In this document: piece after piece, positions 27,401-38,699 of the stretch | How the letters are laid out: the number at the start of each line of letters is the position of its first letter | How positions within the stretch are numbered: the stretch's first letter is position 1 | Origin: Torreya grandis | Lineage: Eukaryota; Streptophyta; Pinopsida; Cupressales; Taxaceae | Length of the DNA: 64,000 nucleotides | Reading direction: 5' to 3' | NCBI GenBank assembly: GCA_037957365.1 | Contig: JARHVA010008424.1 | Span: forward strand, 185,001 to 249,000 | Notes under the pieces: model-generated | Seen by the model: the letters and a program-made list of their open reading frames with translations, nothing else | Told to the model about the DNA's origin: nothing | The model's database searches: none | Translations under genes and position numbers: made by a program

Positions 27401-28587
27401 GAAATTATTGATTTTAATGTGGTGTTTAATCTCAATGAGGCTCATCATCCCAATAAGAAAAATGCCTCATCAAGGTTAGTTTTAAAGCCTTTAATATCCT
27501 AGTTTGTGGATATTATAGAGTCTAATGTTGATAAAAATGAGGAGGATATGGTTGTGAATATTAAACTATGAAGATGGCATCTCTTAGAGATCTAGATTGG
27601 GAAAGTGATGTTCATAACCTATAGGAAACCATAGACAAGATTATAAAGATATTTGAACAAGATAAACTCAGTAAGGAAAAATTAAAGGATAAGTTTTTAT
27701 AGATTGTTAGATATATAAAGAATCTTCTCAACATAGTTGCAACACCAATATCTCCTAAAGTAGATTCCATTGATCAAGTTCTAGGAATTATAAATTAGGT
27801 CATAGTCACTATTTGTAGATGCAACACTTATTATAAAACTATATAATCTTAGTTCATGTAATTTGTATTAAATGGCATGAAATATTTAAAGGAAGTGGTG
27901 AATTTCAATGGAAATTTTGATTCTTAAATTATCCATATCATGAAGCAAATGAAGACTCATTATAGTGAATTAAAGGCTTGGGAATATTTGAAAGGTGAGG
28001 TTGAACATATGATAAAAATTATTTCTTAATGGATAGTTAATTCTAGGATTTTTGAGAGGGTTAAATATGATATCAATTAAAAATTCTAAGAATAAATTCT
28101 TAATAAGATTTAAATTCTAAATCAAACCAATGTGATTTATAATCAAATTTTCAAGTAGGAAGAGAGAAAAAGAAAGTAAATTTATTATAACTTGAGGGAA
28201 TTAAATTTTGACTTATTGAATAATGATGGATCAATCCCATTCTATGTAGAATAATTTAAGTCTCAATTAAAAAAACTAATTGAGGGGTTCTTCAAATAAA
28301 ATACCTTAAATGTTGCCTCCATGATTGTGCTTAGTGAAATTCATGTTTTACTTGAAAATATGAATAATCAATTGACTTACCTCATACAAATTAAAAAATT
28401 CATTATATTTGTGTTTTATAGGTGTTTAAAATGTTTCAAGAATCTAGTAGTCCCCAAATGGATTGTAATCACTAAATCAGTAAAGAAAATAAAAAAATTG
28501 AAGTCTACTCTAGTGAAAGAACATGATAGAATATATGCTACTACTTTGGGATACTTGACATATGTTGCTACTCCAAATAAGAAATGA
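24470..28587 (+). pseudogene. ORF-X: long unidentified sense ORF between integrase and LTR, copy 3A
   Basis: I cannot name this protein. A consistent frame can be followed, through stops, from about 25490 to TGA at 28585-28587, roughly 1030 codons. Readable stretches: TIINNSWLNQKIIQPSNL (25733); YPWMFIVMNITYNGK (25884-25928); DALTMRIFHALDEN (26160); YIKSFIDTWVSYGMIDDKRE (26665); then RVMGDPFPTIVWF and KHVLDLPIECF. A Ser/Pro-rich, low-complexity middle follows (PSSKNYDNREYKGP). The C-terminal half is charged and helical (DKLSKEKLKDKF, MKQMKTHYSELKAWEYLKGE, EERKRK) and could form coiled coils. The first 2 kb matches modules elsewhere in the window. It lies in sense after integrase and ends at the polypurine tract, so it is an extra ORF of the element. 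Confidence 0.6.
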
Positions 28588-28592
28588 TAAAA
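28575..28592 (+). other. Candidate polypurine tract, element 3 family
   Basis: Reads AAATAAGAAATGATAAAA directly before TGCTTCAAGC, the proposed LTR start. It overlaps the stop codon of ORF-X. It is only moderately purine-rich, consistent with decay. Confidence 0.45.
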
Positions 28593-29253
28593 TGCTTCAA
28601 GCTTTCCTTTATATTTTTATCAATTTTTTATTTTAAGAAAGAATTTTTAATTTCTTATAAATAAAAGAACTAGGAAAAATAGAATAAGATAAAAAACCAA
28701 GAATACCAAAGGTCACATGTAATGCAAAGGGTCATCCCATTCCATCCTACCTCTATAAATAGGATAAATTAAAATTATACAAGGGTTTATTCTTTCTATT
28801 GTAATTTTTATTCAAAAAAAGGAGAAAGAAACTTTTTATTTCTTATTGAAATAAAGAACTCAAAGAAATTCATGAACTTTGTGTCTTGATTTTTATTTAA
28901 GGATGTGTTATTTTCCTATGTTAATACATATCATTAAATTAAAGCAATAATTAAATAAATTTCAAAATTGAATATTATTTTTGAAAATTATTTTATTATA
29001 ATTTTTTGGATGAAATATATGTTTTTTCATTCATGTGTGACTCTTGATCTCTGTTTAGTTTATTTTTAATTTTTATTAAAATTAATACAACCTAATATTC
29101 CATTTAACATGTAGCTATTGAATTCATGTTTTTTTAGCTTTGCCATTTTTATTAAAGGTAACCTCCCCTATGAATAGAGTATACACTTTATGTCATCCAT
29201 TATTTTGAAATATCTTATTTGTCACTAGTACCAAATATTTCACCAACTATTTT
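28593..29253 (+). repeat. LTR shared by copies 3A (3') and 3B (5')
   Basis: No second copy is in the window, so the call rests on signals. It starts TG after a purine-rich tract, has a TATA box at 28754, AATAAAG polyadenylation-like signals near 28672 and 28850, and ends beside a primer-binding-like site at 29254. It separates the end of ORF-X (copy 3A) from gag (copy 3B). Its length of about 660 bp is ordinary. The alternative, a 7-kb LTR containing ORF-X, is less likely but not excluded. Confidence 0.5.
28754..28761 (+). promoter_or_regulatory. TATA box of the element 3 LTR
   Basis: The sequence cctctataaataggataa contains TATAAATA in a slightly GC-richer setting, about 160 bases after the proposed LTR start. 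Transcription of copy 3B would begin about 30 bases downstream. Confidence 0.5.
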
Positions 29254-29271
29254 TGGCATCCACCATGGGGG
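29254..29271 (+). other. Decayed primer-binding site, copy 3B
   Basis: TGGCATCCACCATGGGGG after a T run (atttt). It differs only by transitions from TGGCGCCCACCGTGGGG, a form common at plant Ty3/gypsy primer sites as I recall; two of the changes are CG to CA. I do not assign the tRNA. Confidence 0.55.
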
Positions 29272-29399
29272 GGCACATTTTGTGCTTTATATGTAACATA
29301 AATCTAACAATGTAATCAATTTCATGACTATACCCAAAAATCAAAAGCCATCTCACAAAAAAAAAAATGACTGGACATAATATTTACAAGTGTATATAT

Positions 29400-31200
29400 A
29401 TTATTATCTCTAACAGTTGACCTAAGATAATAAATTGAGTAAATCCCACTTTTAAAGAGTTGAAACTACTCTAGATGAAGATGGAACACTTGTGGATTTT
29501 CTTAGAGATTTTTTACACTCATTGATGCAAGAATAAAAATCATAATAGTGTGAAAATATCATGTACTCATATGCAATTAATTCTTATAACCTTGGGTAAG
29601 AATAGGTACACAAGGTCTAATAAAAATAAAGGTAGTTCTAATCTACTATTTGATTTTAAAGAATAGTCTAGTTTCATAATCTCTCTTAAGTGAATAATAA
29701 GGGCACAAACTATAATTAGAAAATTTTCATTACCTAACATATGATTTCTAATAAAAATAGATTTTCAAAACATGGTTTGACCTAATATCATGGGGTCCAT
29801 GTATTGGCCCATTGGCTTTAGGTGCTCAACTTCATGAACTAACAAAAGTTTCAAGCAATAATTTTCTCATATTTAAATATGATGATAAAAAACATCCTAA
29901 TGAGAATATAAAGGATTTATTATATTCTTTTGGTATTATTAGTGTGTAAAATGAATATGTTTTAGTCAAGTTTTTCATGGAAACATTAGAACAAGGAATA
30001 GTAGAATGGTTTCACATTCAACTTGTTGCTTCCATTATATATTTGAAAATGATGAGAACCATATTTCAATAAATATTGAAACATGTTGAAGGTGAAAAAT
30101 ATTCATTGGATCAACTATCTTAGATAAATAAATAATCTCATTATCCCATGATATATTTAATTATTTAATTCAATAAGATTATGCACAAGATTGTAGCAGT
30201 TGCCATGCTTATAATAGAAAATTAGAAGTGATTATTTTTTAATGAACAAGTACCTAAATTAAGTATTTTCATTTGAATAAACCATATATGAACATTTTAA
30301 TAAACACAAACCTAAGAAACATAATTAAATATGATACGATCATGTTTAGAAAAATTAAATAAGAATATTTTAAGAACAAGTAATAAAATTTAGTAGGTAC
30401 CCTATTTTATAAGTTGGAAAATGATATGTTGGCATTAAATAAACATATTACCTAGTAAAAGACTAATCTAGATAGATACATTTCTATAATACCACTTATT
30501 CCATATCATGGTGATGTTCACCCTAGATTCCCTCAACTAACTTTGAAGTAACCCCTAATATTATTCAATATTTATGTATATTTGATGCCACTAATTATAA
30601 TTTAATTTATAATTATCTATAAATGTCTATAAATTTTAAAATATTCACCATTGAATAACCATAAAAATAAGGTATTTTTGGAATCAATGATCCTAAGATT
30701 TAGGAACTTGATGGTGACTTCACTGTAGGATATTTTGAGTATGAACCGATGGTGATGAATACAATGAAAGATTGGAGGATATGAAAATTCATCCATTTGT
30801 TCTAATCAAGATATATTAGAATAATAACTTAAAATTTATATAAAATAATAGAGTCTAACCATTAAAAATCCAAGGAATCCCCCAAGGCTATGGATACTCC
30901 CTAATTCATTCTCAGCTAAGGTATTACTTTTCCAAATTACTCAAAATACAAGAAACCTAATAATACTAAGAATCCCATATTCCCTCCTAATTTTTACATC
31001 AATTAAGAGTTCATTCCAAAATAAGTTAATATTTCATTAAGTGTTCTTGATTGACCTTCTGCTAGGATTTGTCAATTCCTAAGGATTGTTGATCATCAGT
31101 TTGACTTTACTCATGGGTTTTGCCTTTCCCACCCTTTTTGTATGTTTAGGGTTTTAATTAATAATTATTTATATTAGTATAGAAACACTCTTAAATAATA
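29400..31200 (+). pseudogene. gag: gag remnant, copy 3B
   Basis: Early part: LDEDGTLVDFLRDFLHSLMQ near 29470-29530. Capsid part at 29840-30120: ELTKVSSNNFLIFKYDD, then HPNENIKDLLYSFGIIS, then VKFFMETLEQGIVEWFHIQL, then VEGEKYSLDQL. This is the Ty3/gypsy capsid pattern P.EHI..F...L.V, TL.G.A..WF..L, F...F. The 3' part (30200-31200) is low-complexity and broken, with a P/N/Y-rich piece. No zinc knuckle was confirmed. Copy 3A lacks this gene. Confidence 0.7.
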
Positions 31201-31502
31201 TAAAAAACTTTTTCCATTTACTATTCCTTTTATATAATTGACCACATGCATAAGACTAAGGTTTAGATTTCTCAAACTAAATACTTTAATTGAAATCCTA
31301 AGTAGTTTAGTATATTGATCAGTTTAATCAAATGATAAATTCCAAATACACCTCCTCATGGAACTCATATCATATTGGTTGATTAAACTTTGAAAATTAA
31401 CAATTTTTTTTATTCAAATTAAATAAAGGCTTGATCCTTTATATGTTTCACACTTCATTAGAGGTTTTCAACTAAATAATTTATTTAGGAGCTTTAGATA
31501 AT

Positions 31503-31718
31503 GTGATGTCAACCAAAGTAGCACATGCATTGGGATTGATGTACACAAAAATGTTTATTCACTATTTTAACATGGAAGCAAATCAAGTACCATTGATTAG
31601 ATATATAAAATATGCACATGTTTCTCTAGTTTCATTCCCTTGGAAGAGAGTCAATATCACTATTCTAGTGGAAAATATCCCTCCCACCTGTGGAATTTTA
31701 TTGAGTAAAAACTTTTGA
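31503..31718 (+). pseudogene. Retropepsin-like protease segment, copy 3B
   Basis: The open segment reads STKVAHALGLMYTKMFIHYF, then NMEANQVPLIRYIKYAHVSL, and ends VNITILVENIPPTCGILLSK. The order of an N-terminal S..VA.ALG segment, a central loop and a terminal DIPP.YG.LL.R.F strand matches the C-terminal half of plant retropepsins. The catalytic DSGA loop should lie just upstream and is not readable. Position between gag and the RNase H-like block supports the call. Confidence 0.6.
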
Positions 31719-31979
31719 AAATATATTATATGTGAATTCAAATTATAATGGACATAAGATATTATCCCTATTAAATAAATTAATTAAAAATTATTTCCAT
31801 AAGCAAAGGCCAATTTTTTGGTGCAAAAATCAAACATCCCTTGGGCAGACATTTTGTATGAAATAGGCAATAGTACATATGTGATTATGAATGATAAATA
31901 TCTTGAACATCCAAATCTTACATAATGTGATGTAAAAGATGTTTTTAATAAATAATTTGATGGAAATTGTTCAAATACA

Positions 31980-32470
31980 AGTTTAGGATATGGCATGATG
32001 TTGATTTATACATAACATGAGTTATTTCCTTTGTCCTACAAACTATAAATTAAATGCACCAACATTAAAACTAAATATCAAGCCTTACTCCTAGGATTTT
32101 AAGTAGTATAAGAAATGGGGATTAAAAATATAAAATATCAAGGTGATTTGGAGTTGATTTCATAATAGATAAGAGTCCACTAACAAGTGAAAAATGATAT
32201 ATTGAAGCACTATATAAATAGGCTCTAGGATTATATTAAAATATTAAAATATTTTTACATAAGTGTTATCCAAAGAAAGGAAAAATTCAAATATGACATG
32301 CTAGTTTTAACTAAATCTTTGCTTATTCCTCATCTAGTGTTTGATAAACATTGATATTTCATTTAAATTTATATCTCCCAAGTGTTATAGATAAATTCAA
32401 CCATTGAAAAGTGTTATACAATGTTGAGTAAATTATTAATCTCTTGGATCAAAGATATAACTTCAAAAAA
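31980..32470 (+). pseudogene. RNase H-like domain located before the RT, copy 3B
   Basis: Broken pieces in order: MMLIYT (family FDGA), SYKL near 32040, CTNIKTKYQALLLGF near 32060-32105 (family CTNNxAEYEALLLGL, with the catalytic Glu changed to Lys), MGIKNIKYQGDLELI near 32116-32160 (family GIKNLxVxGDSELIV), VKNDILKHYINRL near 32185, and KSLLIPHLVFDKH near 32320. This is an archaeal-type plant RNase H fold, but it lies between protease and RT. The same block is present in copy 3A. Confidence 0.65.
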
Positions 32471-32959
32471 AAATTATAACGAATTCCAATAACATATAGG
32501 TATTCTTCCATACCATAAGCAAAAAATGCATAAATGTTGGAAAATTTTAATGATAGATCTAATACATTAGATTGTAAATTAATTTAACTAAAGGGAAATA
32601 AGATACCTAATATTATGGTCTCTTTAAAGTAAATTTTCAACAAGCATTACTAATACATAATTAATAAAATTGAAGAAGATCCCTGAAGGTCACCTAAGTG
32701 TGAGTCAGTGAACATCAGTATATAGGAGGATCCAAGATATGTCAATATTGTAAAATATTGTTCCAAGTAAAAACAAAAGAGATTGATTTACCTATTCAAA
32801 TTATATAGAGACATATTTTCCTTGTGTTATTTTAATCTGAAGTATTTTAGACATAAGAGTATGCAATATAACATCTATTTGAAACCTAATATCAGTCATT
32901 TTAGATAAAAATTTTGTCACTACAATCCTAAAATTGATGGTATTATATATGAGTAAATA

Positions 32960-33560
32960 AATAAGATGTTAGATGAAATAATCATCTTCCATATTCATCA
33001 TTCTAATTTGTTATCTAACATCATGCCTTTAATAAATAATAATGGATAAGTTAGGATTTATTTATACTTTTGTAATATGAATGAGGCATTGCTCAAGGAC
33101 AAATATTTTTTTTCCAATCATGGATCAAATCCTAAAAGTTGTACGAAGATATGAAATGATGTACATGATGGATGGTTTGTATGGATATAACTAGGTTGAA
33201 GTTGATAAAATATACCTATATAAGATGATTTTCACCACCTTGTGGGGAGCATTCACCCAAAATAGGATTCCATTTGGTCTCATTGATATAGGGGATACAT
33301 TATAAAGAGGAATGGATTTAGATTTTAGTGAAATGAATAAAAAATCATATTTATTTATCTTAATTACCTTGTAGTGTTATCAAATAAAATATAATATCAC
33401 TAACAACATCTAAAAATGGTCTTTTAAATATGCCAAACTCATGGAATTTATCTACACCCCAAGAATTATATTATTTTAGTAATTGGAGGTAAACTCTTGG
33501 GATATATGGTTTCTAAATAAGATGCTAAGATTTATCTAGGAAGAGTAAAGGAAATTCAAC
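32960..33560 (+). pseudogene. Reverse transcriptase remnant, copy 3B
   Basis: Pieces align with copy 3A: MDQILKVVRRYEMMYMMDG-like sequence near 33120, FTTLWGAFTQNRIPFGLIDI near 33225-33290, then a broken ATFQR..MD equivalent. The catalytic Y-L-D-D reads Y-L-S-stop near 33345. LGYMVSK-like and LPTINHNTHSFF pieces follow near 33500-33600, the usual end of the RT (family LGHIVSK and LP.....SFLG). It is inactive. Confidence 0.75.
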
Positions 33561-33759
33561 AATTATCTTTACCCACCATTAACCATAACACACATTCATT
33601 TTTTGATATGGTCAACTTTCTTAGAATATTTATTCTTGACGTCACTAGAATCAATAGACACATTATATTGAGGATACAAAGAAATATCTCTTTTATATGT
33701 AATGATGATGGGAATAAGTCTTTGAATTAAATTAATTAATCTCTTTCCATGGCACCTAT

Positions 33760-34160
33760 TTTTACATGTCCTAATTTTTTATAAGGATTAAATAATGTTA
33801 TTTTTTTGATATTATATTGTTTACTATGTTGGTGCATAAAAATGAATAATTAGTCAAATATTTTATTAGTTTCATTAGATATGGTCTAAAATAACATGAA
33901 ATATAGTATTAATTACTTTAGAATCACATGTATGGTATGGTCAAGGTAGTGAAACATTTTGGGTTCTACATTTTGAACTCTCACACCATTATGATGGTCC
34001 CAAATTCAATAGTTAAATATATTTTTTACTCATCAAGAGTTCAAGTTAGAGACAAATGGATGTATTTATAGGGTACAAGAGTATGATTTAGATATCAAAC
34101 CCAAAAAATTCATTAGGGTGAAATGTATTTATAAATTTATCGATCAAGGTTTTTATTTGC
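33760..34160 (+). pseudogene. Post-RT RNase H remnant, copy 3B
   Basis: Decayed equivalent of 19690-20060: VKHFGFYILNSHTIMMV near 33950-34005 and YDLDIKPKKFIRVKC near 34090. It marks the normal gypsy RNase H position, so this family carries RNase H-like sequence on both sides of the RT. Confidence 0.55.
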
Positions 34161-34439
34161 ATAGAGAAGAGAAGGAATAACTACCCCTTGTAGTCTTTGT
34201 TGATTATATTGAAGAATTACATTCTTTCATTGCATCCGAATGACATTCTTACATTTCATACTTCCTCTCATATGGAGAATGTATAGCTCATCTAGAATGC
34301 CAAATAGAAATGGAAACTCAAGCTGAAATAAAAAATATGAAATTTTTTACAACACTCTATTGAGTAGTCCTTAGATGGTACTTTATCTATATTAATGGAA
34401 ATGGAACATTAAAATAAACTATTGGAGCATTTTCATGAT

Positions 34440-35440
34440 ATGACATATGGCAGACACTTTTCATTATTTGTCACAACCTTCAAAATTCTAAAAGATCATT
34501 ACTACTATCCAACATTGTTAAAATATGCATAATTATGGTTGTCTAAGTGCAAATATTTTTAGTACTTTTTTGGACGGCCTAAACTTGAAGCATTTCCACT
34601 CCACCATGTAGTGATTAAAGAACCTTTTCCAATAGTGTAGACTAGACTTCATCAAAACTTTAAAATTACAGTCCAATACTAGTCATATTGATGTTCTGAT
34701 ATTAATATAATAATTAAATAAATTCATAGAGTCTATTCTAGTAATATCCACCAATTTTGAAATCATTTACAATTTCATAAAAAAAAATATAGTGGTCAAA
34801 TCTAGAGTTATAAAAAATATTGTTATGGAAAATGCCTCAAATCTTCTTCTACAAATATTATTGGTTTTTTATATAGATATGGAATATTAGTCACACACTC
34901 ATCTAGTTATTTTCCTCAAGTCAATGGTCAATATAAATCCATCAATAAGAACATCACTATCATTCTTTCTAAATTAATGAATGAAAATTATAAAAATTGG
35001 CATAATTAATTGTATGATGATCTATGGACTGATCATATAACACCAAAAAGAGGAATTAAAATGTATACATTCCAATTAATATATTCCATTGATGTAGTGA
35101 TTCATTTATATTTTTATGGATAGATCAAAATATAGAAGATGACCAATTTAAATAAGCACTAAAAAATAGGATCGTATACTTTGATAGATTAGAATAATAA
35201 CGAATGTAAATTATTAAAAAAATAATAATACATCATAAAAAAATTCAATAAGTTTTTGATCAAATAGCAAGACATCATGATTTTAAAGTAGAATATTTTG
35301 TCTTACTTTAGTAAAAATAAAGATAACCTTGAGGAAGTCATGTGAATTTTGACCGCTACGGATGGGGCATTTCAAAATATGTCATTTCTATGGTGAGAAT
35401 ACATACAGCTTGGATTATAGAAATGGAACTCATACTCCAC
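34440..35440 (+). pseudogene. Integrase remnant, copy 3B
   Basis: Equivalent of 20290-21310. The zinc-binding part is poor. The core has a first-Asp region near 34645 (TRLHQNF), a frameshifted second-Asp region near 34825, and SSSYFPQVNGQYKSINKN near 34905-34960, where the catalytic Glu position is again Lys. LYDDLWTDHITPKRGIK follows near 35010-35060. The C-terminal part near 35350 is frameshifted. It is inactive. Confidence 0.75.
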
Positions 35441-35669
35441 TAACATATAATGGAAAGTATTTTAAGCATTATAATTAGTAAAGTTATGATATCACCTACC
35501 ATTCCCCTAGGTGATTTAGGTTTACTATGTCTTTTCATTTATGATGTGTGTTTCTCTTTCCATTGTGTGTTTCCTTCCCACATTTATGATCTTCCCTATT
35601 TCACTTATCATTTTTATTATTTATCATATACTCCCTTAGCCTAATGGATAAGACAACTTAAAAATCTGG

Positions 35670-37815
35670 AGATTATAGGAGTCCATCCTATGTGCTTTCC
35701 TAAGTACATGTCCCCATCCTAACTAATTGTTATCCCGTAAAATTTTTAAGGAAATTTTTATCTAAGTCATGGAATAACAATTAATTTTTTTTATCAAATT
35801 TATAAAAATAGATATTATAAGTAAAATTTTAAAAAATGTATATTTTGATTCATTTAAGATATAAAAAATTTGATAAAAATTGAAATGCATTTTCATGCCC
35901 TATATGGCCAAGAGGTCTAACTTTCCTGACCCCCCATCCATGTATGACATAGGAATAATATTCCTTCAACCATGAAGTTGCATTCCACATGGATTTATCA
36001 CAAGTCTTGAACATCCTCATATATGAAATATATGTAAGGCTGTGCCTATGTTGAATCACATATTAGACCTCACATATATCATTACTACATGGATAGATAG
36101 ACCTTCACTATGTCTACACAAATCACATGTGGAGAGTGACACTTAGGTTTCTAAGTTCCAAAAAAATACACACTGATCAATTTAAAATTCATATAGTGAC
36201 TCATTTTAACTCACAACTCTATCAATACACAAATAAGATCTCCACCTATCTCTCATTCTCCTCCATAAATACCATTTTTTGTAAAAATACTACCAACATC
36301 TCTAACTTTATGAATACTCCTCGTTAGTGTAACTTTCAATGGTTTTAGTTCATGTTTTTGGGATTTTTTAGCCATAAAAATATTTCCTCTATTGAATTCC
36401 CTTCAAATTTTAAGTTTTCAACATACTTGATCCAAGGGTATTCTAAAAAAACATGAAGTATTTATTGACCACCACCATATATCCATTGAAACCACATCAA
36501 ATTTTTATTCCTCTTAAGTTAATCATAAACCTTTAGGTCCTTGACAAATTATCTATTTAGATTGAAGGGACAAGAAACATGAAATATAAGAATATAGAGT
36601 TATATCCTCTATTATTCCTAGATAACAATATTCCCAAGATCATATATTATCATATTGGTCACACCAACCTATAATAATTCCATAAATGGCTCAACATCAA
36701 GAACCATAACTCTATGATGGTTTGCTTGATAGAAAATTGTATACATAAAGTGGTTGGTTTCCATACCTTAGTAAAATGCTCATATTTTGTATTCTCTAGT
36801 GCCCAACACTAAGATCCAAATATAAAGGAGATAATATTAAACAATGCAGACTTGATGTACAAACTAGATGAAATAAAAATGGGAATGATTTTGAGGATCC
36901 TTGTACATGAGAATTATGTAAGAATGAAGGTGGTAGAATAAAAATGATATTGGAATAATATAAAAATGAAGGTGGTAGAATAACAATGCTATTGGAATAA
37001 TAATCACGATAAGAATTTGACCATCATTAATGATTCATGGTTGAAGTGCAAGAGAATTTGATGCTATAAGATTCTAAAGAACTTATTCATGTCTGAATTC
37101 AAAAAAACACTATCAGAAATGATAACTCCTCTCAGGAATTTATATCCATGGATGATTATGGTGATGAAAATCATCTATAATGGTAAATAATACATGTAAT
37201 GGGTATAAATTATCATAGAGGCCCTACACCAACACTTGATTAACACAAACATTACAAATCAATTATTTATGACATCATATTTTGTGTACTCTATATCTTC
37301 TCAAAGAGTGTACCTTGGTCTCACTCAAAAAGTAAATTTAGATGCATCATTACAAATATATGAGTTCTATTCTTAGTTGACTCTAGAGTTAAATAATAAA
37401 CATTTCAAAAGATTCAATGATGCCTTCACTATAATAATCATCCAAGCCTTGGGTGAATATTGGAGAAGAAGAATTTATAATTAAGCCTAATTATTAAATA
37501 TGGGATTTAATTAAGCTACTTACATAAATATATATATATATATATATTAGAGTTAGAGGGTTTGAAAGATATCCTCTATGGTTACCAAGATTACCCAATG
37601 ATAAGATAATGTTTATTAAATTATGCACATACTTTGATGTAGTGAAGAAACATTGTAGGGACATGAATGTTTTAGGTTTTGAATTTCATATCTTCTTGAG
37701 ACATTTTAAATGAAATAATGTGGTACATGATCAATATATTGACTCTCAAATATCATAATTCACCTTAAATTTATACACCAATATAACTTATTTAATTATT
37801 AAATGATTTGTGTGA
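35670..37815 (+). pseudogene. ORF-X module 1 (truncated duplicate), copy 3B
   Basis: Matches 21600-23620 in 3A and the second modules of both copies. It carries the same coding-like blocks in decayed form, for example the DSWL and YPWMIMVMKIIYNGK region near 37040-37185 and NDAFT near 37418. A TATA-like ccataaatacc near 36262 aligns with variants in the other modules and might mark a subgenomic promoter, a weak inference. It contains a local 42-bp duplication at 36923-37006 that the other modules lack. Confidence 0.5.
36923..37006 (+). repeat. 42-bp tandem duplication within ORF-X module 1 of 3B
   Basis: Two units beginning aatgaaggtggtagaataa at 36923 and 36965. The length is a multiple of three and nearly identical between units. 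It is absent from the three other modules, so it arose in this copy. Confidence 0.85.
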
Positions 37816-37829
37816 GAAAACCTTAGATA

Positions 37830-38690
37830 ATGGTAAAGAGTTATGAGCTACTAAGGTTTGAAAAATATGATTATATTTATTTCATATCATTTTTGAAATG
37901 CAATTATTTTGTTTTAAATATCATATCTATGAGATCTAGCAGTTGCCAGGCTCCTAATATTATGTCATTTTAAATGTGAAATAGAATTCATTAGCTTTAA
38001 CTTAACTTAGATGTAATTTTTGTCTTTAAATGACATGATTTTTTGGATCTATTTAATCTTAGTTTCCAAAAAAAAACATCTTGTTATATTGGTAAAGAGT
38101 TTGGGGCCTTTGAGGTCTAAAAAATGATATTATTTATTTCAAATTATTTTTTAGATGAAATATTTAATAAATAATATCAAATCCTAAATAGTTACATGCC
38201 ATTAATATCCCAATTTTAGGTTACTAGAAATTTTAGATGAAATTCACTAGTTCATAATTAAATTTGAGATGTAATTTTTATGCTTAAATAACATGAATTA
38301 TTTTAGAGCTAGTGCTCACTAGGTTCCCAAAAACATATCTTTCTATATTGATAGAGAAATAACAATGGTAAGGTTAAAAATATACCATTGTATTGATTTA
38401 ATATTATTTATTAAATGAATTATTTTTACAAATATCAACTCATGAAGAGTTATCTGTTGCTAGGATCTCAACATTGTAATTTAGTATTAAGAACTAGATG
38501 TAATTTGTTTATAAATGCGGAATATATATTCCATCACTATAGTCCTTATCTTTATAATGGTATTAAAATTTAATTAAATTAATATTCTAATTTAAAAATA
38601 TATAATAATAGTTTTAGATGTTTTTTATACTAAAAATTATATAGAATTCTTTATAGGTCCTTATAAACATCAACTTTTTAATGTTTTAAA
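37830..38690 (+). repeat. Three diverged ~250-bp tandem repeats between ORF-X modules, copy 3B
   Basis: Units begin near 37838 (agagttatgagctactaagg), 38097 (agagtttggggcctttgagg) and 38350 (gatagagaaataac...). This matches 23628-24470 in copy 3A unit for unit. Confidence 0.5.
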
Positions 38691-38699
38691 GAGTTAGTG

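Larger units (their letters stand above)
17173..29253 (+). mobile_element. Element 3A: Ty3/gypsy copy, 5'-truncated, with ORF-X region
   Basis: Homologous along its length to 31258-40311 and 58026-58572 (copy 3B), starting at ggtttagatttctcaaact (17178 and 31261). Order: protease remnant, RNase H-like block, RT, RNase H, integrase, a duplicated 2-kb module, ORF-X, then an LTR at 28593-29253. Its gag is missing at the junction with element 2. The terminal LTR is also the 5' LTR of copy 3B, so the two copies form a head-to-tail pair. Confidence 0.75.

Noticed and set aside
21600..29253. A single LTR of about 7.6 kb containing ORF-X
   Set aside because: Possible, because homology extends over most of it, but a purine-rich tract plus TG start at 28575-28602 and an ordinary promoter and primer-site layout in 28593-29253 fit a short LTR with ORF-X internal. 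Not fully excluded.
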